A DNA stretch of 64,000 nucleotides, taken from assembly GCA_036426205.1 (NCBI GenBank), contig WSYH01000851.1:72770-136769 (forward strand), read 5' to 3'. Below the pieces are notes generated by a model. It was not told the DNA's origin. It was given only the letters and a program-made list of their open reading frames with translations, and did not search any database. How positions within the stretch are numbered: the stretch's first letter is position 1; each line of letters opens with the position of its first letter. A program made the position numbers and the translations under genes. This DNA comes from Ascaphus truei. Lineage: Eukaryota > Chordata > Amphibia > Anura > Ascaphidae. Below, piece by piece: positions 1-11,626 of this stretch.

Positions 1-480
1 GGGAGGACAATAGAGTATTGTCACCTACAATATTTCATGGATCGGCAAGGTTTATTGTATTAAATGAATCCCCTGCCGCGCATTCTATATCTATTCCAGA
101 CCATACCGGTGCCACTGAAACTGAAGGACATACTCTCACTTCAGTCTCTGATTTCTAAGTTTATCTGGGGGTGTAATAAAATGAGAGTAAAAGGGAAAAT
201 TCTAAAGAGACCTATACTGACAAGGAGACTAGCGGAACATTACTTGTTATCATATTACAAAGCGGCACAATTATGTCAAATATCCCAAGGGCAGGTAGAA
301 CCCAGCCGAAAGAGGTGGGTGGAATTGGAAAAAGAAGTCTGCTCTTCTTTAGAGTTGGAAACCTGATTTGGTCCCTGTAAGAGATGTGTGCAGATGTACA
401 TATAATGGAGACCGATGTAGGTGACATTATATCTTGGCTTTATTGAGCCTGTTCCTTCATTCAAACAACAAAAAACAAAG
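1..480 (+). pseudogene. Tx1/L1-type LINE ORF2 C-terminal fragment
   Basis: This is the 3' part of a reverse-transcriptase-encoding ORF2 from an L1-superfamily (Tx1-like) LINE. The frame starting at 64 reads MNPLPRILYLFQTIPVP and then SLISKFIWG. This arrangement, MN-LPR-LYLFQ-LP followed by KFIWG, is typical of the region C-terminal to the RT domain in Tx1/L1 elements. Just upstream, at about 38-62, the peptide ISWIGKVYCIK continues the same family pattern in another frame, so there is a one-base frameshift near 60. The family then continues as LSYYKAAQLCQI at about 240-275. The element enters from the left edge of the window, and its RT core would lie outside. It is a decayed copy with no expected function. 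The family call is from remembered motifs. Confidence 0.65.
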
Positions 481-964
481 AAGCCCAAAGCTATAGAGGC
501 ATCTGCCTTTATTCTAAAACTTCGCTTGGTGTACCGCTCTGAATACCGGGGTCATGACGTGCTATGTTTTCCAACCGTATAGCAATTGACACGGGTTTCT
601 ATCGTTCTTCTATCGGACGCAGAAATGTAATTTTATCGTTGTCTGCAATACCGTCTAGAAACTGGGTGATCGCGAGCTGTTGTCTTAAAAATCTAATAGC
701 AATTCAACCTACTGTACAGGCGTACAGTTCTGCAAGTCTGTGTGTGTATACAGTAATTGTATTTTGAAGATTTATATTTGAAGCAGAGATTAGCGTTATG
801 AGTTCATATTGTATACAGTAGTCTGAGGCTCCTTAGCCATACACATAAAAATATGAGGACACATACCAGTACTGTACTGTATACAGGATACTAAAGGGAA
901 AATAAGTATTACAAAATATAACGTCGCGTCTTCTTCCGAATATAAAATATTTTTTCCGCTCATC
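481..964. other. Unassigned AT-rich spacer
   Basis: I see no coding signal, RNA gene or clear repeat here. The short open frames lack any recognisable domain. Confidence 0.5.
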
Positions 965-1235
965 CGGATTGGAACCTTGCTGAAACGCATACTGTATGCG
1001 TGTCATCACATTTCTATATGTATTATTTATTAAGCAATACTTTTGCTAGGCTTGCTCTTCTTTTCATACTGTTTTTATTTTATGTGCATGCGTGTATGTC
1101 TCATTGGAACCTTGTTGAAACGCATATGCGTCATCACATTTATGCGCATGCATATATGTCTCATTGGAGCCTTGTTGAAACGCATATGCGTGTAGTCACA
1201 TTTAGGCGCATGCGTGTATGACTTCTCATTCAATT
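965..1235. repeat. 60-bp minisatellite with palindromic sub-blocks
   Basis: The block TCATTGGAACCTTGTTGAAA followed by CGCATATGCG recurs at about 1,099 and 1,159, a 60-bp period. A diverged copy begins near 965 and further relics lie at about 1,605-1,675. Each unit carries two short palindromes, CGCATATGCG and GCGCATGC. Open frames across it on both strands are by-products of the repeat. Confidence 0.75.
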
Positions 1236-1519
1236 TGAATTTCAAGTCTGGGAAAAAAATTTTTTTCGTTTCTCGACATGGGCTTGCATAACAATTTTTG
1301 CTATTCTGAGAATCAATCACTACTATAGCTTTTTAATTCTACACTAGTCATATACGTAATTTATGAGGTCGGTGGCATACTGTGATTTTTATTTGGGGTT
1401 GTGGGGTTCAAAAATTTAGGATGACCTGTTGAAAATATTTATTTGAACTAATAATCCAGCATACAGCCCTCTCCGCCTCCTCCCCCCCTCCCACACACAC
1501 AAGGCTAAATTATTTCTAC

Positions 1520-2040
1520 TTCTTATCGACACCTCCCCAAACCATTCATTTGTAATTGGTGGCTTTGTGGCTTAGTTTAATCTTTCCGAGCGTGTTATCA
1601 CATGAGCATGCGTGTATGTCTCATTGGAACCTTGTTGTAATGTGTGTCATCACATTTAGGCGCATGAGTGTATGTGAACAAGAGACACCACCACCCACCC
1701 CCCACCAAGCCATTCATGAAAATTCTTATAGGCTGATAAGCCCTTACTGTGGAACATATCCTCCCCCAAACACATTCATTCATTTTTTTTTACTAACTAA
1801 TCCTGCACACACTTTTACAGTAGCAGTTCCCCACCCCTCACCCACCTCGCACGCAAAGGCTTACTAACAAGGCAACAGTAATGCAACAGCTTATCAACAC
1901 CCTCCCCCCCGAGCCAGTCATGAAAATTCTTGTATTTTTATTTTTCATGTCATTTAATTGTTTTTTATGCTCATTTATTGCCTCTGTTTTTATGTATCTC
2001 CATATGGATATATATACATATACAGGGACAATAAATGCTT
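1520..2040. repeat. Degenerate long-period repeat (about 180-200 bp)
   Basis: A C-rich block (CACC/CCCC) followed by CATTCAT or CAGTCAT and then GAAAATTCTT recurs near 1,530, 1,695 and 1,900. This suggests roughly three diverged units of 180-200 bp. One unit also contains a relic of the 60-bp minisatellite at 1,605-1,675. No coding potential is seen. Confidence 0.5.
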
Positions 2041-2700
2041 GTATTGCAAATGCTTGTTTTGTGTATTTAATATGTAGTTTGATGGTTTGTTTAGAACTGT
2101 TTCGGCAATGTCATTTGTATTTTTATTTAGTTAGATGTAATTTTGTGTGGTGTTTTAAATAGTTTATTTTTAATAGTGGCTTATTTTTGGAAGTTAGATT
2201 TTGGTTGATTGTGTTACTTTGAACTTGCATTTATTTAATAATAGTTTTGGAATTTTAATAGTGAATTGTGTGATTGATTATAGATTAGATTAATTGATGG
2301 TAATTTATTTTGGTTTACTTGTTGCTTTGTTTTTATTTTATCATTGTTTGGATGGCATTGTATATTGTTTCTTTTAGTTTGAACATTGATTGGCATAGTG
2401 TTATATGATGCACAGATTATTTGCATCATGTACACACTGTACAATTAATTTGTTTGATTTGCATTTGTTACATATTTTATTGGCAATGTGATGTTTTGAT
2501 TTTGCAATGTGATGGTTTTATTTTTATTTGCTTTGTGCTGTTTTGATTTTGTTACTGTATGTGATGTTTTGATATAGAGATGTGTTGTTTTGATTTGGAT
2601 TTGCAATGTGCTGTTTTGATTTTGATATGTGCAGTTTTGATGTAACAATGTGATGTTTTGATTTTGGCATGGTTTGTTAATCCTTAACCATTTCTTTGTA
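2041..2700. repeat. TG/T-rich degenerate minisatellite
   Basis: From about 2,455 to 2,680 a unit like GCAATGTGATGTTTTGATTT repeats with variation about every 20-60 bp. The sequence from 2,041 to 2,455 is of similar composition but shows no clear period. No gene is supported. Confidence 0.55.
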
Positions 2701-2711
2701 TATTAGTTAAG

Positions 2712-4190
2712 GTTATTTATTTTATTTATTTATAAAATATTTTACCAGGAAGTAATACATTGAGAGTTACCTCTCGTTTTCAAGTATGTCCTGGGCACAG
2801 AGTTAAGACAAATAATACATGGTTACAAATAGTTACATAAATGAACAGGGTATACATTATATACAAGACATTGCATGCACAGTTAAAGAAAATATATGTT
2901 ATGGGCGAATGAAACAGTTACAAACCAGATTAAAATGTGAGACAGCCTTAGATTTGAAAGAACTTAAACTGGTGGTGGATGTGAGAGTCTCTGGTAGGTT
3001 GTTCCAGTTTTGGGGTGCACGGTAAGAGAAGGAGGAACGGCCGGATACTTTGTTGAGCCTTGGGACCATGAACAGTCTTTTGGAGTCAGATCTCAGATGA
3101 TAAGTGCTGCATGTGGTAGGGGTGAGGAGCTTGTTCAGGTAGCTGGGTAGCTTGCCCATAAAGAATTTAAAGGCAAGAAAGGAAAGGTGAACTATGCGCC
3201 TAGCCTCTAGTGATGACCAATCTAGTTCTTTGAGCATTTCGCAGTGATGTGTGTTGTAGTTGCATTGGAGAACAAAACGACAAATTGAATTGTAGAGGGT
3301 GTCAAGTTTGCTAAGGTGGGTTTGAGGTGCCGTGCCATATACTATGTCTCCATAGTCAATAATTGGCATTAGCATCTGCCGTGCGATACGCTTTCTGACC
3401 AGGAGACTTAGGGAGGATTTGGCATAGGTCTTGGTTGTCAGGGTATCAATGTGCATTCCGAATGTTAAGTGGGAGTCAAACCATAAGCCCAGGTATTTAA
3501 AACTAGTGACAGGGGTTAGGGTGGTGTTAGTGTTGGTTCTAATATGGAGCTCAGTCGCTGGAAGCTTTAAGAATTTAGTCTTGGTCCCAAATACCATTGT
3601 TACAGTCTTGTCAGTGTTTAAAAACAGTTTGTTTTGGGAAATCCAGTTTTCGAGTCTCAAAATGTCAGACTGAAGTATGTGTTGAAGGTCAGAGAGGCTA
3701 TGGCTGTGTGCATATAGGATTGTGTCATCTGCATACATGTGTATTGAGGCTTCCTTACAAGCTGTGGGAAGATCATTCATGAACACTGAGAAGAGTAGGG
3801 GCCCCAGAACAGAGCCTTGCGGGACACCACAGGTGATATCCAGGGGGTTGGAGTTAGAGCCTGAGATGTACACATGTTAGGATCTTCCTGATAGGTAGGA
3901 CTGAAACCAGTTTAAAGCATGCTTCCCTATTCCAGAGCTCTGGGGTTTGTTAAGCAGGATAGCATGATAAACTGTATTAAAAGCCTTTGCAAAATCTAGG
4001 ATTACTGCACCAGTGAGTTGTCCCCGTTCCATTCCACAGTGGATTTTATTGCAAACTTTTAGCAGGGTTGTTACGGTGGAGTGTTTGGGACGAAAGCCAG
4101 ATTGGAATTGGCTAGGGAAATTTGTCTTGGTGTAGAAATCGCTTAATTGGGAGTGGACACATTTTTCCATGACAGGTTAATCATGCCCAT
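2712..4190 (-). pseudogene. CR1/L2-superfamily LINE, RT region to 3' end, one internal stop
   Basis: This encodes the reverse transcriptase of a non-LTR retrotransposon, read from 4,170 down to 2,899. Visible motifs in order are SGFRPKHST, ILDFAKAFNTV (RT motif A, F-D-A-F type), GVPQGSVLGPLLF (motif B) and HMYADDTILY (catalytic YADD, motif C). A C-terminal domain follows with MPIIDYGDIVYG and LKELDWSSLEARR. The only break seen in the RT frame is an in-frame TAA at 3,877-3,879; the reading frame is otherwise continuous for about 420 codons. The copy is 5'-truncated near 4,190 against a TATC/TA microsatellite. Its 3' tail at about 2,712-2,800 is AT-rich. The exact clade (L2, Rex1 or a Jockey relative) was not decided. 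Confidence 0.8.
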
Positions 4191-4229
4191 ATTTTATCTA
4201 TCTATATATATATATGCATATGCATGATG

Positions 4230-5030
4230 AAGCCACTGTACAAATGAATGGGTGAAGGGTGGGGGTAGTTGCCTGGGGAGGGTGGTTAGGCCTCGTGGGT
4301 GGGTATCGTGGCAGGGTGGGTTAACCCCTTAATTACTTTCGTGGCTATTAACCAATAAGGTAATTAAGGGGTTAGGGGACATTACAATGTATTTGCAATG
4401 TGTTTTGTGGCAACGGAGGACACCTGCTGTATCCTGACATCCATCATATTGCTGTGGTAAGTAGAACTGTATTTATTTAATTTATTTATGCTGGTTTATG
4501 TGTTTAATAATGGCAAAATAATCTATTATCCTTATCTGGATAATAGTTATTTTGCACATTACTGTACTGTATGTGTATGGTGGGGTGGGGGGTATTGATT
4601 TATTTAAATGTAGGACATGTTTTATTTATTTTTACATATAGGGTTGGTACCTTAGGTCTGCAGGGACCTATGGAGACCACCTGAGGACCCCCAAACACCC
4701 TTGGGTACCACCTGTGGACCCACGGGGGACACCTGAAGGGAAGAACTGCGGGGATCACCCGAGGGCCCTCAAAATTGTGGTAACCACCCGAGGCCTCAGA
4801 CACCTGTGGGGATGACCTGGGGACCCCCAGACACTCGCGAACCCACCCATTGTCCCCAGTGTGGCCCACGGTGACCTGCGGGGCCACCTGGAGGCCCACG
4901 GCACCTAGTGGGAAGTACCCGGAGACAACCAGGCCCTGTGGTCACCTCCCTCTAGTGCACTGTGGGGCCTGTGGACACCCATTGGGACCACCGGTGACTA
5001 CCGTAGGCCTGGGGTATTAACCCTGTATGT
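4230..5030 (+). repeat. Dual-hairpin/exon-cassette repeat, copy A
   Basis: This is an interspersed repeat family of unknown class with a fixed order. Hairpin 1 is a palindrome at 4,320-4,374 built from TTAACCCCTTAATTAC and its inverse. Next is an exon-like cassette at about 4,410-4,456 ending in GTAAGT. Hairpin 2 at 4,508-4,560 is built on TGGATAATAG and its inverse, and is followed by ACTGTACTGTAT. Last is a GGACCACC-type minisatellite at about 4,640-4,990. The same order is seen in copies at 52.6-53.4 kb (minus strand) and 62.2-63.8 kb, and partly at 5.0-5.6 kb. In this copy the cassette has lost its ATG. Confidence 0.75.
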
Positions 5031-5039
5031 AAAATAATA

Positions 5040-5560
5040 AATCATGTTTTTATGGGGGAGGCACAGGGGGTGAGTGAGTTATATATTAATGTTTATTAAA
5101 TATGGTAATTTTTATAGTGGGGCCTAGGAGATGGGTAGTGGGGCAATTCTCTGTAGTGTTTTTATTGTGGGTAGTGGGGGGGTGAGGGAGGTATTGTCCA
5201 AAGGGTGGGTTGGTAGGCCTCCCTGGTGGGTAGTGGGTGAGGGTGGTTAGGCCTCCCGGGTGGGTAATGGGGGAGGGTAGTTAGGCCTCCCAGGTGCGAT
5301 GTAGGGGAGGGTGGTTAGGCCTCCCGGGTGTGTAGTCGGTGAGGGTGGGTTAACCCCTTTATTACTGTAGCGCTTTCTAACCGCTAAGTTGATTAAGGGG
5401 TTAGGGGACATTATATTGTCGCTTTTTATTCTTGTGTATTTTTTGCAGCAACGGAGGGAATGGACGAGATGAGGATGAGGACGGCCTTCATCGTGGGTGC
5501 CTGGCAGGGGTAAGTGCAAGATGTATTTATTTTATTTATTATTGTTGAAAATAAATCCTT
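5040..5560 (+). repeat. Dual-hairpin/exon-cassette repeat, copy B (partial)
   Basis: About four copies of a 34-bp unit (TTAGGCCTCCCGGGTG type) span roughly 5,210-5,345. Hairpin 1 follows at 5,350-5,403. Then comes TTTTTTGCAG, a good splice-acceptor-like end at 5,448, and a 61-nt cassette at 5,449-5,509 closed by GGTAAGTGC. This copy has the best acceptor-donor pair of the family. Hairpin 2 is not recognisable, so the copy seems 3'-truncated or diverged after about 5,560. Confidence 0.7.
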
Positions 5561-6490
5561 GTGCTATAACTGTTGATGGTTATGGGCAAATTACTTTCCA
5601 GGAATCAAATATATTAAAAGGCAAGATGTGTTTGCCAAAGCTGTGCATTACACAGCTTTCTTTTGTAACTTTATATAATGTTGATTTATGTTATGTATTT
5701 AGTGTACATATATTTCCATTTAGGCATATGTGCTCATGCGAATTTCATATGTGATAAAAATAATTTCAAGGATTGGTGCCAGATAAATAATTATATTGAG
5801 ATACTTTACAGTATATCCATACATCTGTTCTCTAAACAATCTTCAATAATGTTGCTGTGATTTGTACTGAAAAAAAGAAGAACATTTTATTGTCGAAAGT
5901 AAAAGAACGAATCAGTTTTCCTATATGGGATCTGGCACGGGATTGTGGACTTTAAATGCCATATCTGCTTAATATTTACTTGGAAACTGTCCTCCAAAGA
6001 TACTTAATGCTGTTTATTCTATAGCTATTTAACCTCCATTGGATCTTTGTTGCAAATGTGTCCTATGTCAATGTGGCCTAACATGTGACACTACCCAAAA
6101 CTACAAGCTATTTGGAGAGAACCCTCACCCAGCCAATTTGGTGTGCAGTGTGACCAGTGCAGGACTACCAGGTAAATATTAAAAACAACTAACAGAAAAA
6201 AAAGTATCCACCAATATAGTGGCACTCATTCTTTATTTTTTAATTAAAACATGACGTGTAATATGAATGATTCTTGTTTAAAACATAAAAAACAGAGATG
6301 GTGGATACTGGATAGCCTCAATATAAAAGGTATAATGTCAATTCATTTGAAAAAAAAATCCAGTCCTAGATGCAGTAGTAAAAATGGGGTGAAGGTAGAG
6401 CACTGCAAAAGCAAAGGGCTGGAGGCAAAAATAAAAATAAACTACTTTATTGGGCAATTATGATGCAGTAGGAGTTGAAGAAAATAAATA
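5561..6490. other. Unassigned AT-rich spacer
   Basis: I see no gene. A short inverted pair, AGTATCCACCA at about 6,206 and TGGTGGATACT at about 6,298, could mark a small foldback repeat. Confidence 0.4.
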
Positions 6491-6609
6491 GATACAACTA
6501 AACCCCGTTATAACGCGGTCCTCGGGGTCCACCCCGAGACCACCGCGTTACTAACGGGGTCGCGCTAATTTAAAAAAAAAATGGCCGCTGCATCAGTGCA
6601 TATTTACCC

Positions 6610-6835
6610 CGCGTGACAGGAGATGGGAGGGGGGATTCCCCTCCGGCTTCAGCTTCCCCTGTCACCGCGGGACAGGAGATGGGAGGGGGGATTCCCCTCC
6701 GGCTTCAGCTTCCCCTGTCACCGCGTGACAGGAGATGGGAGGGGGGATGCCCCTCCGGCTTCCGCTTCCCCTGTCACCGCGTGACAGGAGATGGGAGGGG
6801 GGATTCCCCTCCGGTCCGGCTCCCCCCGCCGCAGC
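6610..6835. repeat. 56-bp GC-rich tandem repeat, about four units
   Basis: Units beginning with CGTGACAGGAGATGGGAGGG recur at about 6,611, 6,667, 6,723 and 6,779. Each unit opens with GTGACAGG and closes with CCTGTCAC, so every unit is itself a potential stem. The array lies inside the pogo/Tigger-like element. The 185-codon frame across it is a repeat artefact. Confidence 0.85.
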
Positions 6836-7075
6836 ACAGGGCCCTCGCGCCGCAATACAGGGCCCCCTGGCCCTGCCGTAGCGCAGGGTCATCCTGCCCC
6901 CCCCCCATGCCCCCCCGCGCTGCACCGGGCCATCCCACCAGCCCCCGCAGCATCGGGGGCCCCCGCAGCCATCATCCCCCCCCACCGCAGCACCCCCCCC
7001 CCGGCACGCCCCCCCCCCCTGCAGCCACATGCCTCACCAATCATCCCCAAGGTAAGGCTGATTTATGTATATGTG

Positions 7076-7676
7076 TAGTGTGTGTGTGTAGTGTGTGTCA
7101 GTGTGAGCAGTGTGTGTGCAGTGTGCAGTGTGTGTGCAGTGTGTGTGCAGTGTGTCAGTGTGTGCAATGAGCAGTGTGTCAGTGTGTACAGTGTGAGCAA
7201 TGAGCAGTGTGTGTGCATTGTGCAGTGTGTGTGCAGTGTGTCAGTGTGTGCAATGAGTAGTGTGTGTGCAGTGTGCAATGAGTAGTGTGTGTGCAGTGTG
7301 CAGTGTGTGTGCAGTGTGCATGCAGTGTGTGCAGTGTGAGCAATGAGCAGTGTGTGTCAGTGTGAGCAGTGTGTGTGCAGTGTGAGCAATGAGCAGTGTG
7401 TGTGCAGTGTGTGTGCAGTGTGTCAGTGTGTCAGTGTGTGCAGTGTGAGCAATGAGCAGTGTGTGTGCAGTGTGCAGTGTGCAGTGTGTGTGCAGTGTGT
7501 GTGCAGTGTGTCAGTGTGTGCAATGAGCAGTGTGTGTGCAGTGTGCAGTGTGTGTGCAGTGTGCAGTGTGTGTGCAGTGTGAGCAATGAGCAGTGTGTGT
7601 GCAGTGAGTGTGTGCAGTGTGTGCAGTGTGTGCAGTGTGTGCAGTGTGTGCAGTGTGTGCAGTGTGTGCAGTGTGC
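7076..7676. repeat. GTGTGTGCAGTG complex minisatellite
   Basis: About 600 bp of GTGCAGTGTGTGCAGTGTGT-type units with interspersed GAGCAATGAGCA variants. Cys/Val-rich and Thr/His-rich frames across it are artefacts. The same motif, inverted, fills part of the related element at 37.8 kb. Confidence 0.9.
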
Positions 7677-7748
7677 AAAAAAAAAACAAAAACGCGTTAT
7701 AACCGAATCGCGGTATAGCGAGGCGCGTTATAACGGGGTTTAGCTGTA

Positions 7749-9165
7749 GTTGGAAATCCCTGTAATTACTCATTGAACTTTAAGTGGTGTGGACTTAAAA
7801 CCACACAATTAAAAATGAGAACTAGATATAAAAATCATTGATGACAATTGATTTCTAGCTGTGCAATTGAGTGTTAATTTAACAACTGCATGGATACTAT
7901 AATGCAATATGACATAGTGTTCAGGTACATCAGACCATAAAGTAATTGCTAGTGATATTTCTGACAGTCTTATTAGCTCATTAATAATAACCAAAATATA
8001 GTAGTAGGAACTGAATCAGCTGGCTCTATATAACCATGAGTGACTTACTGTAAAGCTATGCACTGTAATCCTTAATCTCAGCAGAATGAGAAAAATATAT
8101 AAGGTACAGATGGAAGGAGAGGGGTCCCTATTAAGAACTCCTACATCGCTAGTGCTTAATCCTTAATTACCTAAATGTACACAGTTAAAGTTGTGCTAGT
8201 CTACGTGCATAGACGGCTTACTAAATCAATTCTTAACTTCCAATCTCTAATGGTGGACGTGCTTCATGGACTGAAGACTCACACGGAGTGGTGTTCATCT
8301 TACTGCTTCACCTATGGGCAGTGCTGACTAACTGACAACAGTGTATGGACTGAAAGTGACTCGCTTTTCACGTGTACAGTACCACGCTTCTTCCTGACCA
8401 AAGTCTATCCAGTAACCTAAGCTACCAACAATCCACTTCTTAATTGTTAATGTCCTTTTTCTTATTAATTAAATATTGCAGAAACAGACGTGAAATGTGA
8501 TACAAGCACATACTGTGTACAGGAATATAGGGATTCATAGGGGAAGTGTGGCATCAGTTCATATCGAAGGTCCCCACATGTTCACTGATGTGGATTAAAT
8601 TGAGAGAATTGGTGGGGGGGTGAAATAGGGTCAGGATATTTTAGAAAGGAGCACCAGAATGCTTACACTTTACAGATGAAGCAAAGACCCACCCTTTCAT
8701 CTCAAAAATGTGCTTTTAAAATTATCTTTGGTGTTTCTTTAAGGTTGACACATGCTGGTGATGTTTAAAAATGGGGTAATAAGGAATAATGATCACAAAT
8801 AATATGCATACAAAATAGAAATGGAGAGGTAAAAAGTTAGGAATATAATTAGTGCAGGGGGGGGGGGGGGTGAGTTGGATTCCCAGCACAGTGCTGGGCA
8901 GTGATAGGTACAGTATACTGTACATCACAGCCAAGGAAATGTATGTTTTTGGGGGGGTAAGGACTGTGGTGGACCTCCAGAGGTTTGGTATTTGAGAGGT
9001 GATATTGTGCTTGACTAAAGTAATATGTATGGAGTGATCACTTGGGCTGTTGTGTGCTTTCTCGACCATAAGTCTTGGAATGGCATGTAGTGATTTGGGG
9101 TTCAGCTCCTGCTTATCTCATGATGTCTGTTTTGGGGAAATTGGTAAGCTTTTGGAGTCCCTAAG
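7749..9165. other. Unassigned spacer with a G-run
   Basis: No coding or RNA gene recognised. A run of about 13 G at 8,860 precedes GTGAGTTGG. Short open frames have no recognisable domains. Confidence 0.45.
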
Positions 9166-9168
9166 AAT

Positions 9169-9217
<49 letters not shown>
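9169..9217. repeat. (TTA)n microsatellite
   Basis: About 16 uninterrupted TTA triplets; the tyrosine-rich frame across it is a repeat artefact. Confidence 0.95.
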
Positions 9218-9704
9218 GCGTTTATTATGTTTGTTACATGCTCCTGTTAATAAAGCTTTAATAAACTCTTTTAGTTGTCCAGTATATTTAATGGGTTTAT
9301 GGGAGAGAGGACAATCTAAAGGCCTTGGTACAGGTAAGTTAAGACATTACAAAAAATAAATGTTCCATTAACATTGAGATTCTAAAATGCGGTATTTTCC
9401 TTCTATTTTAAAAAATGTATATTACAATGATTTGTTGGTGCTAGCCATTGTCATGACACTTACTTCTTTCTTTATCTCTAAATGTTTGAGACTTCTGTTC
9501 TTTTAAAACTCAGAGGAGCCTGCTCTTGGCTACTTAAATAATAAACAGTTCATGAGATGCACTGGTTATATTTGTTAGACCCTGTGTTGCTACTACATCA
9601 TCATGCCAGCATGAGCTATCGAGCACAGAGGAACTTTGCAATTGTTTGTACAGCATGGTGTGGATGCGAGTCATTGTCTACCGGTCATTCCACTCACTTG
9701 CAGT

Positions 9705-10822
9705 ATGTATGTATATCTGTGTTTATATAGTGCCATTAATGTACATACTGTAGCACTTCACAGCAGTAATACATGGGACATAATCATATAAATAACAAAT
9801 AATACAAATAACACATAATGGGAAGAAGTGCTTCAGACATAAAAGTAACATTTAAGAAAATGAGTCTCTGTCACAAAGAGCTTACAATCGAATTGGTGAG
9901 TAGGAAAAATGTACAGAGACAGTGGAAGGTGTTCTGGTGTGTTTGCAAGGGGCCAAAGTCGATGTATGAGGTGTATAGTATCTGCCAAGAAGCTACTCGT
10001 GCTTCATTAAGGAGTGGGTTTTTAAGATGGGTCTTATAGGTGGATAGAGAGGAGGCTTGTTGGATATTGAAGGAAGGGCATTCCAGAGGTGTGGGACAGT
10101 CAGTGAGAAAGGTTTAAAGAGGGAGAGGGCTTTAGACACAAAAGTGGTAGAGAGAAGACATCCTTGAGCAGAACGCAAGAGTTGTGATGGTGTATAGCAA
10201 AAATTAGGGTTGAGATGTAAGAAGAAGCAGAAGAGTGTAAAGCCTTAAAAGTGAGGAAAAGTATGGTACAGGATTTGATAGGAAGTCTGGAGAGGGATTT
10301 CAGCAGGGGAGACACTGAGACAGATTTATGAAAGCGTAAAGTGATTCTGGCAGCAGCGTTTAGGATAGATTGTAGGGGAGACAGATGAGATTCAGGAAGG
10401 CCACACAGCAGGAGGTTACAGTAGTCAAGACAGGTGAGAATGAGGGCCTGTGTCAGAGTTTTAGCAGTAGAGCAACAGAGAATGGGTGTATATTTGTAAT
10501 ATTGCAGAGTAAACACCGCCAGGTTTTTAACTACATTTTTAATGTGAGAGAAGAATGTGAGAGACCCCTAGGCAGCATGCTTGTGTGACCCCTAGGCAGC
10601 ATGCTTGTGATACTGGGTATATGATAGTGCTTCTAACAGTTATGTAGCAGGAGTTAGTAGGGCCAGGTTTGGGAGGAAATATGAGAAGCTCCGTTTTTGA
10701 CATGTTAAGTTTGAGTCGGCATAGGGCAATCCAGGATAATATAACAGAGAGACATTCAGATACATTGGTCTATACAGCAGATTTAAGGTCAGGGGTTCAA
10801 AAGTAAATTTGTGTGTCATCAG
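9705..10822 (-). pseudogene. L2-like LINE, 3' half (RT C-terminus and 3' tail)
   Basis: This is the C-terminal part of an L2/CR1-superfamily reverse transcriptase. Motifs include TQALILTCLDYCNLLLCGLP, SPLQSILNAAARITL and FLTFKALHSSASSYIS, with the usual terminal LWNALP block at about 10,080-10,110. The 3' tail at about 9,705-9,920 (TATATAGTGCCATTAATGTA type) is shared with the LINE tails at 34.45-34.64 kb and 58.7 kb. The other half of the same copy lies at 18,582-19,560; a Ty3/Gypsy element separates them. Several frameshifts and stops show that it is dead. Confidence 0.8.
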
Positions 10823-11610
10823 TGTAACCCTTTTTCTGGCCACCTACCTAAGGGACTACTAATCGCTGTTTAACACCTGTGGCTCCAGGAGATCTGAGCC
10901 TCCGCTAGCTGGGAGCCTGGGGTAATAATCACTCTTAACATAGCGCAGCGCCTCCACTTACCCAGGATCCCCATTATGAAAGATTTACCCTAAGCAAGAA
11001 ACATACCATACATTTGCGGAGCAACCAATCTTTACTACGTTTGTCTGTGGCCCTTCACTGATAACATAACATGCACACATATATATATATATATATAGGC
11101 ATATCATAACATTGACATCACTCATAACACATAATAACTGGCTCTTATACTAAAGTGGCTCGGCCACACCTCAAGGGGAATATTGTCCTGTACAACCGTG
11201 GCCCCGCCACGCTCTCATCGAGTATGTCCTTGTGAAAAGTGGAAAGAGTGTTTTCTATCCGCTAGCCACTTGCTAGTGTCTGTTAAAGTTAATACTAAGG
11301 CGGGATCAGCGCCTGATGACCGGTGTCGGTGCACTTGCTGTATACAAAGTACCTCCCGGTCACAGCGGTGACCGCACCTCTTCTCAAAGGGTCCGTCGCG
11401 TCTGGTCCAGACCTTCCACTGTCGCACGGCTCCACCGTCTGAGCCCAGACAGCAGTATCCGTCCACAACTCCGGGCGCTGGATGGTTTTCTAAGGTGACA
11501 ATATCTGTCCACTACGGGCGTCCCTACAATACCGCAACCTGCGGTGACGTGGGGAATACTCCTATGGACCTGGGGATAGTCTCTGGCCTAGGTATTAACA
11601 CATCCTTACA
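10823..11610 (-). repeat. 3' LTR of the Ty3/Gypsy element (shortened)
   Basis: 788 bp, nearly identical to the 5' LTR apart from a shorter TA microsatellite and the absence of a 337-bp block. CCTAGG joins directly to TATTAACACATCC near 11,591, whereas the 5' LTR has 18,227-18,563 between these blocks. In minus-strand orientation the missing block is U3. Confidence 0.92.
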
Positions 11611-11626
11611 TTCTCCCCTCCCCAGA
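11611..11626 (-). promoter_or_regulatory. Polypurine tract
   Basis: On the minus strand the sequence just before the 3' LTR reads TGGGGAGGGGAGAA. This is a classic plus-strand primer tract abutting the LTR's TGTAAGG end. Confidence 0.85.

Larger units (their letters stand above)
6495..7746 (-). mobile_element. Non-autonomous pogo/Tigger-like DNA element 1
   Basis: The termini are inverted: CAACTAAACCCCGTTATAA at the left and TTATAACGGGGTTTAGCTG at the right, each flanked by TA (6,493-6,494 and 7,747-7,748). CA...TG termini with a TA target duplication fit the Tc1/mariner superfamily, and the TIR wording resembles pogo/Tigger elements. The left subterminal region (CGTTATAACGCGGTCC...ACCGCGTTACTAACGGGG) forms a second nested hairpin. 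No transposase is present. The interior is a 56-bp GC-rich tandem array and a GTGTGTGCAGTG minisatellite. It is the reverse orientation of the related element at 37.8-38.6 kb, which gives the strand assignment. Confidence 0.7.

Noticed and set aside
1100..1145. GAAACGCATATGCGTC in the 60-bp minisatellite as a hammerhead stem III
   Set aside because: No CUGANGA or stem II upstream; the palindrome alone is not enough.
6613..7170. 185-codon open frame
   Set aside because: It runs across the 56-bp GC-rich array and the GCAGTG minisatellite. Frames on both strands stay open because of the repeat.
7082..7773. Cys-rich and His/Thr-rich open frames
   Set aside because: Translation of a simple minisatellite, not a metal-binding protein.
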